Shown: positions 1-10,482, counted from the stretch's first letter. The stretch is DNA of 64,000 nucleotides from Prinia subflava (GCF_021018805.1 NW_026961084.1:62001-126000); one strand, 5' to 3'. Numbers and translations: made by a program. Notes: generated from the sequence alone by a model not told the origin.

Positions 1-611
1 AAAGCCCAGCTGTCTTGCAAGAGGTGCCGCACAGGGTGAGTTTTAACCTTACATCATTCTTTGTTGAAATCACCTCTGAGAAGTCTTAATATGCTTCAAT
101 GGTTTCTGCAGAACAGCTTATTCCACTCAGAGCAATTCAGTGCATTGTAACATGTACTGGACTGCTTCCTGTAATTGCTGTCTTGTGCTCTGCAAGACCT
201 TTAGCCACTTTTCCTTCAGTTTTCTTGGTAGTTAGCATTTTCTGTTTATCAAGCACAGCATTAGGTTCCTCTGGCTGTCTCAGAAATTGGATCAGTTGTT
301 TCTAGTTCGTTCTGATTCACTTCTCCAGATCTTCATTTAACTTTTAGCCATGTTTCTTCTGCCTCCTGTGGAAATGGACTTAATGCTTTTGCTGTAACTT
401 TATCTTGAAATAGTAATCATAAATGAATCATGGTAAATCAGGTTGATGTTTTGCTCTACTAAAATCTTGTGACTGCAGGTAGGAAGAGTTGGGAGCGAAC
501 AGTCTGAGGAAGTGGACTGTGGAAGCTGAAGGTTGTCCAGCCAAAGCTGAGTGTGTGGCTCTGACACTGACCAAGGCTGGAAAGAGTTACTGTGTGGACA
601 GAGAATGTTAG
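1..611 (+). pseudogene. MIS18A: MIS18A-like copy 0, 3' part only (exon 4 tail, exon 5 candidate)
   Basis: Bases 1-35 are the end of exon 4, followed by a GTGAGT donor. Bases 479-611 are the exon 5 candidate, which follows a CTGCAG acceptor. From 483 it reads EELGANSLRKWTVEAEG and stops at TAG 609-611. This loosely resembles the C-terminal helix of human Mis18alpha (...LKALQMKLWEAES...). A surplus base between the acceptor and the frame is needed, so the exon 5 assignment is weak. The 5' exons lie left of the window. Confidence 0.5.
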
Positions 612-2225
612 AGCCGGGTGAGCTTTCACAGGATGAAAGAAGCGAGGAGAGAATCGAATGGAAAGAATTGCTGAGATCAGGTTTGAGCCCTTTCTTTGGG
701 TTTGGGATTTGTTTGTGGTTTTTTTGTTACCTAACACTACCTAGCACTTACTTACTTACTTACTGTGAGATTTGAAGTTTTCTCCAAAAACTCAGAATGA
801 ATTTCCCCACTCTGCCCCACTGGTAGCAGCACACAGGAGAACAGAGCCTGTGGTTTGGATCTTGAGGGAGTTCCAGCAGTACAAGCTATGAGTTACCATG
901 TTTCTCCCAAATTTACATCCAGCAAATCTGAGGAATTACCTCTTGCCTGAGCATTCCTGGTCTCTGTGACTCTTTAGTAAGAGACAGCTGGGACTGGCCA
1001 AGCTGAGACAGGATCTGTTCCTGTCAAACCATCTATTTCCCATGCGGATGAGAATCTGGGGGGCAAGTGCCCACATCACTCCTCACAAATGCCCACACAT
1101 ACTTCTGGGGCTGCTGTATCTATCTGCTGGATTTGTCAGCGCCAGCATTTGCGAAGGATCACCTTGTGAGCAACTCAAAAGACAGATAAATAGAGGCAGC
1201 AGCAATTGTCTTGAGTTTACCTTATGGTAAGGCTTATGGATATTTTTAATCACTATAAGAAGGCTTATGGATATTTTTGATCACTTTCTTAGCACTTGCA
1301 ATTACCCCTGCTACCACACAAAAGAAACCGAGGAACAGGAAAGCTCCGCTCTGTATCTCTGGCAGAAGAAAAGCCAGCAAACCAGTTTGCGTTCACCCCG
1401 ATTCCTAGTCCTGTGCTGCAAGTACAGAAATATCTTGAGCCTTTGGGAGGGGGACTGGGACTGTGGAACCCAGCTGCATGTGTCTCCTAGGCCACGTTTT
1501 TCTTGGAAGCACCTTTCCTAGTTTCACTGCTTTTTGGAAATGAACTGTTCTGAGCAGAACCAGTACCTTCAGACTCAGGGTCTGAAAACAAAACAACCAT
1601 AAAAACCACTAAAAAGCCCCAAAACCCACTGCCTAAGAGAACAAAGAAAGAGAAAATATACCGGGATTCTTTTAATAAACCTGAATTTGTGGGAGGCACT
1701 GGGTTTGTTTTCCCTTCGTGCGGCAGCACGAAGTTTGCACGCATTTTGCTGCCGCTTTGGCTCTCAAGAACTGGAAATGCCTGGATTTCTGCGTGGTTTC
1801 CCCAGGTTCTCCTATTTAGCAGGAGCTGCACGGTGAGGTCGGTGTTCTGAGGGAGGCCCTGGCACAGCTGCCAAAGGCCGGGAACGTGGAGTGTGCAGGG
1901 AGCATCCGGGGGGCTTCTCCCCCCTGAGTTTCTCCCGGGGTGTGCTGCCTGCACTGCTGGATGTTGGACCCGGCTTTGGGCCGTTCTCCTGCGGTCCCAG
2001 CACTGAGTGCTGCCCCTGTGGCCAGACCTTGCCGTGTGCCGGCACCAAACCCGGGCAGCCGGGGCTGCTTTTCCAGCCCTTTGGTGCCACGGGCGGCCCC
2101 CGATTGCCGGAGCTCCCCGGCACCCGGCCTGGACTCACTCTGTGGGGGGGCCTGTTCCATCTGCCTCAACCGAGGACATCCTGCCCAGGTTTGACACTTG
2201 ACTCCCGTTGTTTTTCCTCTTGCAG
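612..2225. other. Non-coding part of the unit (downstream of exon 5, across the repeat junction)
   Basis: Moderate-GC DNA containing the repeat junction at 826/827, a small duplicated 31-bp motif (1229-1286), an A-rich patch (1588-1676) and a GC-rich stretch (1850-2170). Overlapping ORFs on both strands run through the GC-rich part. None resembles a known protein, and I treat them as compositional. The same holds in units 2-6. Confidence 0.6.
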
Positions 2226-2447
2226 GCAGCTGGCAAAAGAGGAGAGAGCCCCTGCGAGGCAGAGCCCCTGGAATGCCCTTTCCTGGTCTGAGGTTCCCAC
2301 TTTTATCTCCGACTCCCGGAGAATTGCTGGAGCAGAACCAGAGAGTGTCCATTTTATTTCCTGCCTTTTCCAATAAACGGTGACTTTCAGCTGGAGTGTG
2401 TTCCTGGTGTTATCCTCCTCCTCCTCCTCCCTGGATTTGTAAATAAA
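2226..2447 (+). other. Exon-like 3' end with two poly-A signals (unit 1)
   Basis: A pyrimidine-rich stretch ending CTCTTGCAG (to 2225) is a good splice acceptor. It is followed by about 150 bp of GC-richer sequence with AATAAA at 2372 and again at 2442, so it looks like the terminal exon of a + strand transcript, protein-coding or not. All three frames read some distance. I do not recognise any product. The same segment reappears at the end of the window (63868-64000), which argues for an element or gene end that exists outside the array too. Confidence 0.4.
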
Positions 2448-3007
2448 TGTCCTGATTTTGGCCAAGTAGAATTTTGTTGTTCCAGGCATTGTGGCTCTTT
2501 TGTTTCATTGAAACTTCCCAACTCTGCTGAGACTTTGAGATGTCAAATACAAGTAAGACTGGAGTTTCTTGGGATTGTTACTCACACAAAATAGGGATCC
2601 TTCTTGGACAGGAGTAACTTGACGTGTTTAATGCCGCTTCCCTTTAAAATCAGAGCAGGGGAAGCAGATTTGAAATCATCATTCCATGAACTTGCACCAA
2701 ATTCCTCCAAAGCTGCAAAAGTTTTCCTTGTTAGAAATTCCTGAGCTTGTTTTCCAGGCAAGCTGGGATTTAGATGTTCTTTGTTCCTTGGATTTGCTGG
2801 TTTTCCTCTCTCTCATTTTAGTAAAGGATTTTTTTTTTTTCATATTTTCCATGCTGATTGGAATTTTTGTACTGCTCAGGGCACATTGCCAAGGAAATGT
2901 ACCAATTTCATGTTGGTAAATCAGGCATTGTTCAGCACCATATGCCCACAAGTCTGTAAATTTCCAGGGAAACTTGCTAAGTGTTGAATTGCCATAATGA
3001 ATCTCTT

Positions 3008-3687
3008 TGTAAAGTTGATTATACTTTTTTCTTTATTTTTAATTACTTTGAATTTTTTATGTAGGGTTTTTTTTTAATAAGTGATGTCTTTTTGTATTTT
3101 TAAATTTTTTCTTTTAAAAAATTTTCTATTTTAATTTTTCCTTTGTAATTTTTCCTTTGTAATTTTTCCTTTGTAATTTTCCTATTTTATTTTTTCCTTT
3201 TTATTTTTTTCCTTTTTATTTTTTCCTTTTTATTTTTTTCCTTTTTATTTTTTCCTCTTTTTTTCTCTCTTTAACTTTTTCCTTTTTAATTTTTTCCTTT
3301 TTATTTTTTTCCTTTTTAATTTTTTCCTTTTTAATTTTTTCCTTTTTATTTTTTTCCTTTTTAATTTTTTCCTTTTTAATTTTTTTCTTTTTATTTTTTC
3401 CTTTTTATTTTTTCCTTTTTTTTTTTTCCTTTTTACTTTTTTCCTTTTTATTTTTTTCCTTTTAATTTTTGCTTTTTATTTTCTTTCTTTCTAATTTTTC
3501 CTTTTTAACTTTTTAATTTTATTTTTTTCTGTGTTTTACTTGAAATTTTATTTGAAAACTTTTTTTTTTTCTTCATGTTTTCTTTGTGTTGGTGTGTTTT
3601 GGTTTGGTTTGGTTTGGTCTGGTTTGGTTTGGTTTGGTTTGGTTTGGTTTGGTTTGGTTTGGTTTGGTTTGGTTTGGTTTGGTTTTT
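3008..3687. repeat. T-rich TTTTTCC(T)nA tract followed by (GGTTT)n, unit 1
   Basis: About 530 bp of irregular 11-16 bp repeats built from TTTTTCCTTTTTAATT-like words, nearly all pyrimidine apart from single A residues. A short unique piece follows, then about 18 GGTTT repeats (3600-3687) with one GGTCT variant. The apparent repeat peptides here (FGLVW and NQTKP) are microsatellite translations, not genes. Confidence 0.9.
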
Positions 3688-4140
3688 TCCTCTCTCTCTA
3701 CTCTTTTATCTACTTTTTTATAGCCCAAGTATGTAGAAGTTTGGCTGGTGGGAACAGAGGAGGTGACAAATGAAATCCATGTCCACTCCACGTCCGGATA
3801 GAATTGAGAGTGCAGCTAGAGAAATCTCTGTATTTTCTGCTAAATTAGAAATCCTGAACAGAGAAAGCTCTAAAGACCAAGGGGCCTTCTTTTTTCTTTT
3901 TCCTTTTTCCCCCGAACAATTCTCATTGTAGCCATTTACAGGATCAGGAACATTACCTTGAAGTCGAGGTGTATTTCACAGGTAGCGAGAAAACAAAGTA
4001 GACTTGATCTTGTAACTCTCATTGTTTAGTAACAAAGAAATCCGAAACAAAACAAACAACATAAAAAAAAAAAAAAAAAAAATCCACCAACCCCACAAAA
4101 GAACAGAGAAAGAGAAATTATACCAATATTATTTTAATTT

Positions 4141-4747
4141 AAAACCACTTTCTCCCTTAGAAAACCAGGCTAATGTAATTCTGCTTAATTGGGGTGCTGT
4201 CGTGTTTAGGTTACTGAATTAATAGAGTTTAAAACATACAGCAATAAACACGAATTTTAAAAACTAAGTACAAAAATATGAATATATATAATAAAACAAA
4301 TATAAATATGAAAAATAATATCGTAAGTAAATGCAATCTATAATATTTCTCATTACTTATATTATATACAGTAGTCTATATATTATATCCATAGATATGA
4401 CTAGAAAAAAGACATGGTAATTATCAATATTAAAATAATAAATGTAAAGAAATAATGGAATAGAGCTTAAAACAGAGGGGGTTTTTTGGTTTGAATTTGC
4501 TTGGTGGCAGGGGTTCTCTTTTAAGCGGCGGCCGGGTGTCTTTCGGGGCGTTTCTTTTAGGGGGTTTCTGTGCACGTTCTCTTCGGGGGTCCCTGTCTGC
4601 TGTGGACACAGCGCGGTGCTGCAGCTCTGCCCCGTGCCCGTCCCAGTGCTGCCGCCCTGTGGACACAGCGCGGTACTGCAGATGTTCATCCCAGGGGAGT
4701 TGCTGGCTTGGCTAGAATTGGTTTCCCAGTAAAACTGGGGGTTGTCT
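4141..4747. other. AT-rich insert splitting an internal duplicate (unit 1)
   Basis: The sequence at 4040-4140 plus 4748-4789 resembles 1588-1715 of the same unit: A-rich repeats, AGAGAAA.TATACC, then AACCTGAATTTGTGGGAGG. In the 4-kb version the block is split by about 600 bp of AT-rich DNA that includes the 57-bp VNTR. No gene is seen in it. Equivalent blocks sit at about +8.29, +16.55, +24.91, +33.27 and +41.53 kb. Confidence 0.55.
4601..4681. repeat. 57-bp VNTR, about 1.4 copies (unit 1)
   Basis: The unit starts TGTGGACACAGCGCGGT and ends TGCTGCCGCC. Two starts occur, at 4601 and 4658. Because 57 is divisible by 3, the VNTR lengthens overlapping shadow ORFs by 19 codons per copy. Confidence 0.92.
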
Positions 4748-4859
4748 AGAAAACCTGAATTTGTGGGAGGCACTGGGTTTGTTTTCCCTATCCCTGCATC
4801 ACAGTCAAGAACACTCCTGGAGCTGTGTTAGGCAGTGGAAGGAGGGGAGAGCTGCATTT

Positions 4860-5290
4860 ATTGAATTCCTTTGTTGTTGTTATTGTTGTATTTTTTCATG
4901 CTATTTTATTTTATTGTGTTTTAGATTTTCATGTTTTTTTATTTTGACTTTTAAAAAATATTTTAATGTTTCCTCAAATTTTTAATTTTTCGATTTTTAG
5001 TTTACTTTTATATTTTATAGTTATGATTTCACTTTTTATTTTATTTTCAATAACTTTTAAATTTTTATTTAGATTTATGTTTTATTTTTATGTTTGCGGT
5101 TGTTTTGTATTTTTTAATGTTTCCTTAGTAATTTTTCCTTTGTAATTTTTTCCTTTGTCATTTTTTCCTCTCTAATTTTTTCCACTATAATTTTTTCCTT
5201 TTTAATTTTTTATTTTTTATTTTTCTCTTTTTAATTTTTCTCCTTTTTAATGTTTTCCTTTCTAATTTTTTCCTTTCTGATTTCTCCTTT
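4860..5290. repeat. Second T-rich tract upstream of the CpG island (unit 1)
   Basis: AT/T-rich DNA grading into TTTTTTCCTTTNTAA-type repeats that end abruptly at the CpG island. Copies lie at about 13155-13585, 21514-21944, 29875-30305, 38133-38563 and 46435-46865. No gene is seen. Confidence 0.85.
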
Positions 5291-5298
5291 CTCGATTT

Positions 5299-5877
5299 TG
5301 TCAGGCACCCCCCTTTAAAACCGGGGTGCCTTCGGCCGTGCCACAACAAAGATGGCGGCCCAACAGGAAATGGTTTCAGCCACAAACAAGATGGCAGCCG
5401 GAAGTATGGGCAGTCACCTAATGCCCCGCTCAAGATGGCGGCTCGTCGAGCCGCCTTCGACCTTCCAAAGACGGCGGCCAAAAAAGGCGGGAAAACACAA
5501 GGACCACCCATGGGCGTCGACCCAACTGCCTGCGCCCGACCCCGAAAACGGCGCCGCTCAGGAACAATTTTCAGCGTCGCTTCCCGGCGCGAGGGAGCTG
5601 TGTGCCCGCTGTGCCGCGCCGCGGTGCGGTTGCGGCAGCCATTTTGGTGAGGCGCCTGAGTAACCAGCTACCCGGGGCCTTCGGGGGTGCCACAAAAAAG
5701 ATGGCGGCTCTACCGGATGTGTCTTCACCACAACCAAGATGGCGGCTACAACGGGCGGAAGTAACGTTTATATAGGGTTTATATAGGGTTTGGACCCTAT
5801 AGCCGCGGCCGAACCAAGGCTCTGCTGCAGGTGTATTCGAGACATCTTTCCTCTTTGTTTGACAGAAGGAAGAGGGG

Positions 5878-5909
<32 letters not shown>

Positions 5910-6420
5910 AGAAAAAACGGGAGCAGTTCCGGGGCGGTCCCGGGGCGGTCCCGGGGCGGTGTGCGCCGTCACTGCCGCCTTCTCGGCGGGCGATTCCAAG
6001 GCGCTGTCGGGCTCTCTGCCGGCCGGTCGGCGGGCGGGCGGCCGGGACGCGATGGCGCTGTGCCCGGAGCTGGAGCGCTCGCTGTCGCTGCTGCAGCCGG
6101 GCGCCGACCGGGCCCAGCAGCAGCAGGAGCGGCGGGCGGACGCGGCCCCCACGCCCATGGTGTTCATGTGCGCCGGCTGCGGGCGCCCCGTGGGCGACAC
6201 CCGCACCTGGGGTTCAGTGTCGAGGACAGCGGTCCCATCCTGCTGCGCAGTGAGTACCAGCGCTGCCACCCCCGTGCCGCCGCGGTCGCTGCCGCCGTGC
6301 CTCCTGCCCTGCCTCCCGCCGCAGCTGCGGCCGCCAGCGTCGCCGCGGACCCGGGGCGGAAGGGCTCCGAGCTCCCCGGAGAGTGCGGATGGTGAGGGCC
6401 GGGCCTGGCTGGACACAGTC
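5299..6420 (+). promoter_or_regulatory. CpG-island promoter of MIS18A copy 1 with YY1/ETS-like cluster
   Basis: A GC/CpG-rich block sits between a T-rich tract and exon 1. It holds six AAGATGGCGGC-type words on the + strand (5349, 5388, 5432, 5468 with one change, 5698, 5736) and one on the - strand near 5637. These match the known YY1 consensus. ETS-like CGGAAGT words occur at about 5399 and 5756. An 11-bp TTTATATAGGG is repeated at 5767 and 5778, followed by a hairpin at 5783-5800. Next come an A run of about 26 and three 12-bp GC-box repeats at 5929-5960. An inverted repeat (GGCACCCC/GGGGTGCC, 5304-5330) marks the left edge. Segments 5328-5413 and 5675-5765 look like diverged copies of each other. 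It could drive transcription in both directions. Confidence 0.75.
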
Positions 6421-6539
6421 CCGGGGGAGTCGGGGTTCCCGGCGCTGGGGACCGGCAAAGGGCCCGGAGCGCTCGTGTGGCCCGAGAGCCCCTGGAGCAC
6501 TTATCTGGGGTGGGCTGTACAAGCCGCGTATGGCCTAAG

Positions 6540-6812
6540 GGAGAGGGATTTCTCACAAGGACATGTAGTGATGGACAAGGGAGGCAGCTTTAGATTAAAT
6601 GTCGGGAAGAAATTTTTCCCTGCGAGGGCGGTGAGGCCGTGGTACAGGTTCCCCAGAGAAGCTGTGGCTGCCCCTGTGTCCCTGGAAGTGCCCAAGGCCA
6701 GGTTGGACGGGGCTTGGAACACCCTGGGATAGTGGAAGCTGTCCCTGCCCAGGGCCGGGGGTGGAATGGGGTGAGCTTGAAGGCCCCTTCCACAATTCAG
6801 CGATTCTGATGG
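6540..6812 (+). mobile_element. CR1 LINE 3' fragment in intron 2, copy 1
   Basis: The stretch follows the familiar avian CR1 3' consensus in order: a start like TTTCTCACAAGGACATGTAG, then GGAAGAAATTTTTCCCTG, GCCCAAGGCCAGGTTGGA, GGAAGCTGTCCCTGCCCAG and GGCCCCTTCCAC, ending in a degenerate ATTCTGATGG tail. It is 5'-truncated to about 270 bp, in the same orientation as the gene. Its presence at the same site in all six units places the insertion before the amplification. Confidence 0.88.
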
Positions 6813-7149
6813 TCTTGGTCTTGCTGAGGTTAGCCAGCCTGAGGAGCTGATGCAAATTCAGGCTAAAAGATGAGTGCTCATCATTTATACTGTGTAAAGC
6901 ATGAATGAAAGGTTAAAAAAGTTCTAATGCATGATTTAAAATTTTTTTTTTTATTTTTAAGAAAAGGGATGGGGAGAGGTGCCTCCTTTTATTTTCTTCT
7001 GAATAAATGTTATTCCTTGCTTGCAGCATGGTAGAAACCCTACTCTGCTCTGGCTGCTCCAGGACCCTTGGCAGCAGATACATGCACGCCTCAAGGCATC
7101 TCGACTGCAAGAGGGATTTGTTCTGTGTCCGTACTGACTCTGTTGAAAG

Positions 7150-8198
7150 GTAAGTGCAGAATGTTTATGGGTCAGCCTGCCAGCTCCACTGCACTCACCA
7201 GGCATGGCACTGAGGGTGCTCCTGTTACATCTCTGGCAAGGCTGGAGGGAGCGTCTTCTGCTGCTCTGTCCCACGGTGGTTTTCTGTATTGGTGCTGTTG
7301 GCATCCCAGTGCTCAGCTGTAGGGAACATCACCTGTGTAAGGCACATCCTAGAAAAAGAACCAAAACAAACCAACCTGGCCTGCCTTTTGTGTGGGAAGT
7401 TGCATTCCAGCCCAGAAAATATCACCAGGTCCAGGGCACTAGAGGGTTCCTTCGCATTTGATTGGAAGAGTTCACAAACCAAGCACCAAAGAGGCCTGGC
7501 TGGAGCCTGTTAGGGGTCCGCATGATCAGCAGGGAGTGTGGCCAGAGGGGCTCGGGCAGGACTTGGGGTGGCTCTGCCCTGTGCTGGCCACATCTGCTCT
7601 GTCCTTGCTAAGATGGGCAAAGGCAACTCTGACAACTGAGTACGTGCTTGAGACTCTCACTCAGCTGTCTTAAAATCTGTCTAGAAAATGAAAGTGTGCT
7701 TGGGTTTAGTTGGTTTATAGCACTTCAAAGGGGTTATTAAAAACTGTATCCTCAATTAAGGCTCCGCACCAGAGTCCTTTTGTGCAGGCATTGTCCTAAT
7801 AGACAGTGGTTGTTCATCTGGACTGGTTTTAATGTCTCTTTTTTTTTCTGAAGTTCCCATTTATTTTGCTGTATTGCTGTGGATATTCCCCTTGGTACTC
7901 TGGACAGGGTTTGGAGATTTTTTTCTTCATTCCACTGCTAGAGTACTTTTTTTATTGCATGGCAGTAAAATTCTCTCATGCACTAACTTGGCTGCAGAAT
8001 GGCATTTTCTGGCAAAGGGATGCTGCTTCTGCCTGCCAGCACTGCACTGTTCTTGGTGTCTTGGTGCCATTTTCCACTGTATCCCGTATCCCCAGAATCC
8101 ACGGCTGTCTCTCAGGGTTCTAAAGGAGTGCTGTGTTTGGATTTTTGGCTTCAGAGTGGGAAGTGCTCTGTAACCTGATGTAACCTGTGGCATCTCAG
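7150..8198 (+). other. Intron 3 of the MIS18A-like copy (unit 1)
   Basis: It starts with a GTAAGT donor and ends with a CATCTCAG acceptor. No repeat or embedded gene is seen. Equivalent introns lie at 15446-16494, 23802-24850, 32165-33213, 40425-41473 and 48724-49764. Confidence 0.7.
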
Positions 8199-10482
8199 CT
8201 GTAGGCCAGGAACCCTGGAAAAGCAAGCTCGCATTCACGAGGAGCCGCTTACTCTTGAAAGCCCAGCTGTCTTGCAAGAGGTGCCGCACAGGGTGAGTTT
8301 TAACCTTACATCATTCTTTGTTGAAATCACCTCTGAGAAGTCTTAATATGCTTCAATGGTTTCTGCAGAACAGCTTATTCCACTCAGAGCAATTCAGTGC
8401 ATTGTAACATGTACTGGACTGCTTCCTGTAATTGCTGTCTTGTGCTCTGCAAGACCTTTAGCCACTTTTCCTTCAGTTTTCTTGGTAGTTAGCATTTTCT
8501 GTTTATCAAGCACAGCATTAGGTTCCTCTGGCTGTCTCAGAAATTGGATCAGTTGTTTCTAGTTCGTTCTGATTCACTTCTCCAGATCTTCATTTAACTT
8601 TTAGCCATGTTTCTTCTGCCTCCTGTGGAAATGGACTTAATGCTTTTGCTGTAACTTTATCTTGAAATAGTAATCATAAATGAATCATGGTAAATCAGGT
8701 TGATGTTTTGCTCTACTAAAATCTTGTGACTGCAGGTAGGAAGAGTTGGGAGCGAACAGTCTGAGGAAGTGGACTGTGGAAGCTGAAGGTTGTCCAGCCA
8801 AAGCTGAGTGTGTGGCTCTGACACTGACCAAGGCTGGAAAGAGTTACTGTGTGGACAGAGAATGTTAGAGCCGGGTGAGCTTTCACAGGATGAAAGAAGC
8901 GAGGAGAGAATCGAATGGAAAGAATTGCTGAGATCAGGTTTGAGCCCTTTCTTTGGGTTTGGGATTTGTTTGTGGTTTTTTTGTTACCTAACACTACCTA
9001 GCACTTACTTACTTACTTACTGTGAGATTTGAAGTTTTCTCCAAAAACTCAGAATGAATTTCCCCACTCTGCCCCACTGGTAGCAGCACACAGGAGAACA
9101 GAGCCTGTGGTTTGGATCTTGAGGGAGTTCCAGCAGTACAAGCTATGAGTTACCATGTTTCTCCCAAATTTACATCCAGCAAATCTGAGGAATTACCTCT
9201 TGCCTGAGCATTCCTGGTCTCTGTGACTCTTTAGTAAGAGACAGCTGGGACTGGCCAAGCTGAGACAGGATCTGTTCCTGTCAAACCATCTATTTCCCAT
9301 GCGGATGAGAATCTGGGGGGCAAGTGCCCACATCACTCCTCACAAATGCCCACACATACTTCTGGGGCTGCTGTATCTATCTGCTGGATTTGTCAGCGCC
9401 AGCATTTGCGAAGGATCACCTTGTGAGCAACTCAAAAGACAGATAAATAGAGGCAGCAGCAATTGTCTTGAGTTTACCTTATGGTAAGGCTTATGGATAT
9501 TTTTAATCACTATAAGAAGGCTTATGGATATTTTTGATCACTTTCTTAGCACTTGCAATTACCCCTGCTACCACACAAAAGAAACCGAGGAACAGGAAAG
9601 CTCCGCTCTGTATCTCTGGCAGAAGAAAAGCCAGCAAACCAGTTTGCGTTCACCCCGATTCCTAGTCCTGTGCTGCAAGTACAGAAATATCTTGAGCCTT
9701 TGGGAGGGGGACTGGGACTGTGGAACCCAGCTGCATGTGTCTCCTAGGCCACGTTTTTCTTGGAAGCACCTTTCCTAGTTTCACTGCTTTTTGGAAATGA
9801 ACTGTTCTGAGCAGAACCAGTACCTTCAGACTCAGGGTCTGAAAACAAAACAACCATAAAAACCACTAAAAAGCCCCAAAACCCACTGCCTAAGAGAACA
9901 AAGAAAGAGAAAATATACCGGGATTCTTTTAATAAACCTGAATTTGTGGGAGGCACTGGGTTTGTTTTCCCTTCGTGCGGCAGCACGAAGTTTGCACGCA
10001 TTTTGCTGCCGCTTTGGCTCTCAAGAACTGGAAATGCCTGGATTTCTGCGTGGTTTCCCCAGGTTCTCCTATTTAGCAGGAGCTGCACGGTGAGGTCGGT
10101 GTTCTGAGGGAGGCCCTGGCACAGCTGCCAAAGGCCGGGAACGTGGAGTGTGCAGGGAGCATCCGGGGGGCTTCTCCCCCCTGAGTTTCTCCCGGGGTGT
10201 GCTGCCTGCACTGCTGGATGTTGGACCCGGCTTTGGGCCGTTCTCCTGCGGTCCCAGCACTGAGTGCTGCCCCTGTGGCCAGACCTTGCCGTGTGCCGGC
10301 ACCAAACCCGGGCAGCCGGGGCTGCTTTTCCAGCCCTTTGGTGCCACGGGCGGCCCCCGATTGCCGGAGCTCCCCGGCACCCGGCCTGGACTCACTCTGT
10401 GGGGGGGCCTGTTCCATCTGCCTCAACCGAGGACATCCTGCCCAGGTTTGACACTTGACTCCCGTTGTTTTTCCTCTTGCAG

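Larger units (their letters stand above)
1..8257 (+). repeat. Array unit 1
   Basis: Reference unit. Layout: exon 4 tail (1-35) and exon 5 candidate (479-611) of the preceding gene copy; non-coding 612-2225; exon-like segment with poly-A signals 2226-2447; T-rich and GGTTT tract 3008-3687; AT-rich insert and VNTR 4141-4747; second T-rich tract 4860-5290; CpG island 5299-6420; exons 1-3 (6052-7149); CR1 at 6540-6812; exon 4 starts at 8199. It has two VNTR copies and shares its 2.2-4.7 kb variants with unit 5. A short direct repeat of about 31 bp sits at 1229-1286. Confidence 0.95.
6052..8868 (+). pseudogene. MIS18A: MIS18A-like gene copy 1 (Mis18alpha), exon 1 frameshifted
   Basis: Mis18alpha works with Mis18beta and M18BP1 to license CENP-A loading at centromeres; its Yippee-like domain binds zinc through two CxxC pairs. 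Exon 1 is 6052-6249 (ATG in a strong context, start [11 protein letters not shown], then [19 protein letters not shown]). Exon 2 is 6325-6391, exon 3 is 7027-7149 ([18 protein letters not shown], then [13 protein letters not shown]), and exon 4 is 8199-8292 (S-CRPGTLEKQARIHEEPL). A weak exon 5 candidate lies at 8736-8868. All GT-AG sites and phases fit, and exon 2 gives 23 residues between the Arg and MVETL, the same as I recall for human. After TRTW the homologous frame ([12 protein letters not shown]) is offset by one missing base, so the ATG frame breaks there. The human CVSC at the exon 2 start is replaced by TAAA. Homology rests on remembered human protein and is strong for exons 1, 3 and 4. 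Confidence 0.82.

Noticed and set aside
1816..2376. Overlapping 161- and 185-codon ORFs in the GC-rich part of the unit
   Set aside because: Opposite strands are both open, with no homology seen and no splice or start support; best explained by composition.
3100..3530. CRISPR-like array
   Set aside because: The repeats are short, degenerate and T-rich with no distinct spacers; the genome is vertebrate.
3600..3687. Interstitial telomeric repeat
   Set aside because: The unit is GGTTT, not TTAGGG, with no A.
3531..3791. ORFs with FGLVW or NQTKP peptide repeats
   Set aside because: They are translations of the (GGTTT)n microsatellite on both strands and change length with it.
5571..6500. 309-codon minus-strand ORF over the CpG island
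   Set aside because: It is antisense to MIS18A exon 1, includes a poly-Phe run from the A tract, and breaks in units where that run changes length.
6052..6732. Unspliced 257-codon reading through exon 1 and introns (6052 onward)
   Set aside because: The frame after TRTW is not the homologous one and it runs through intron 1, exon 2 and the CR1 element.
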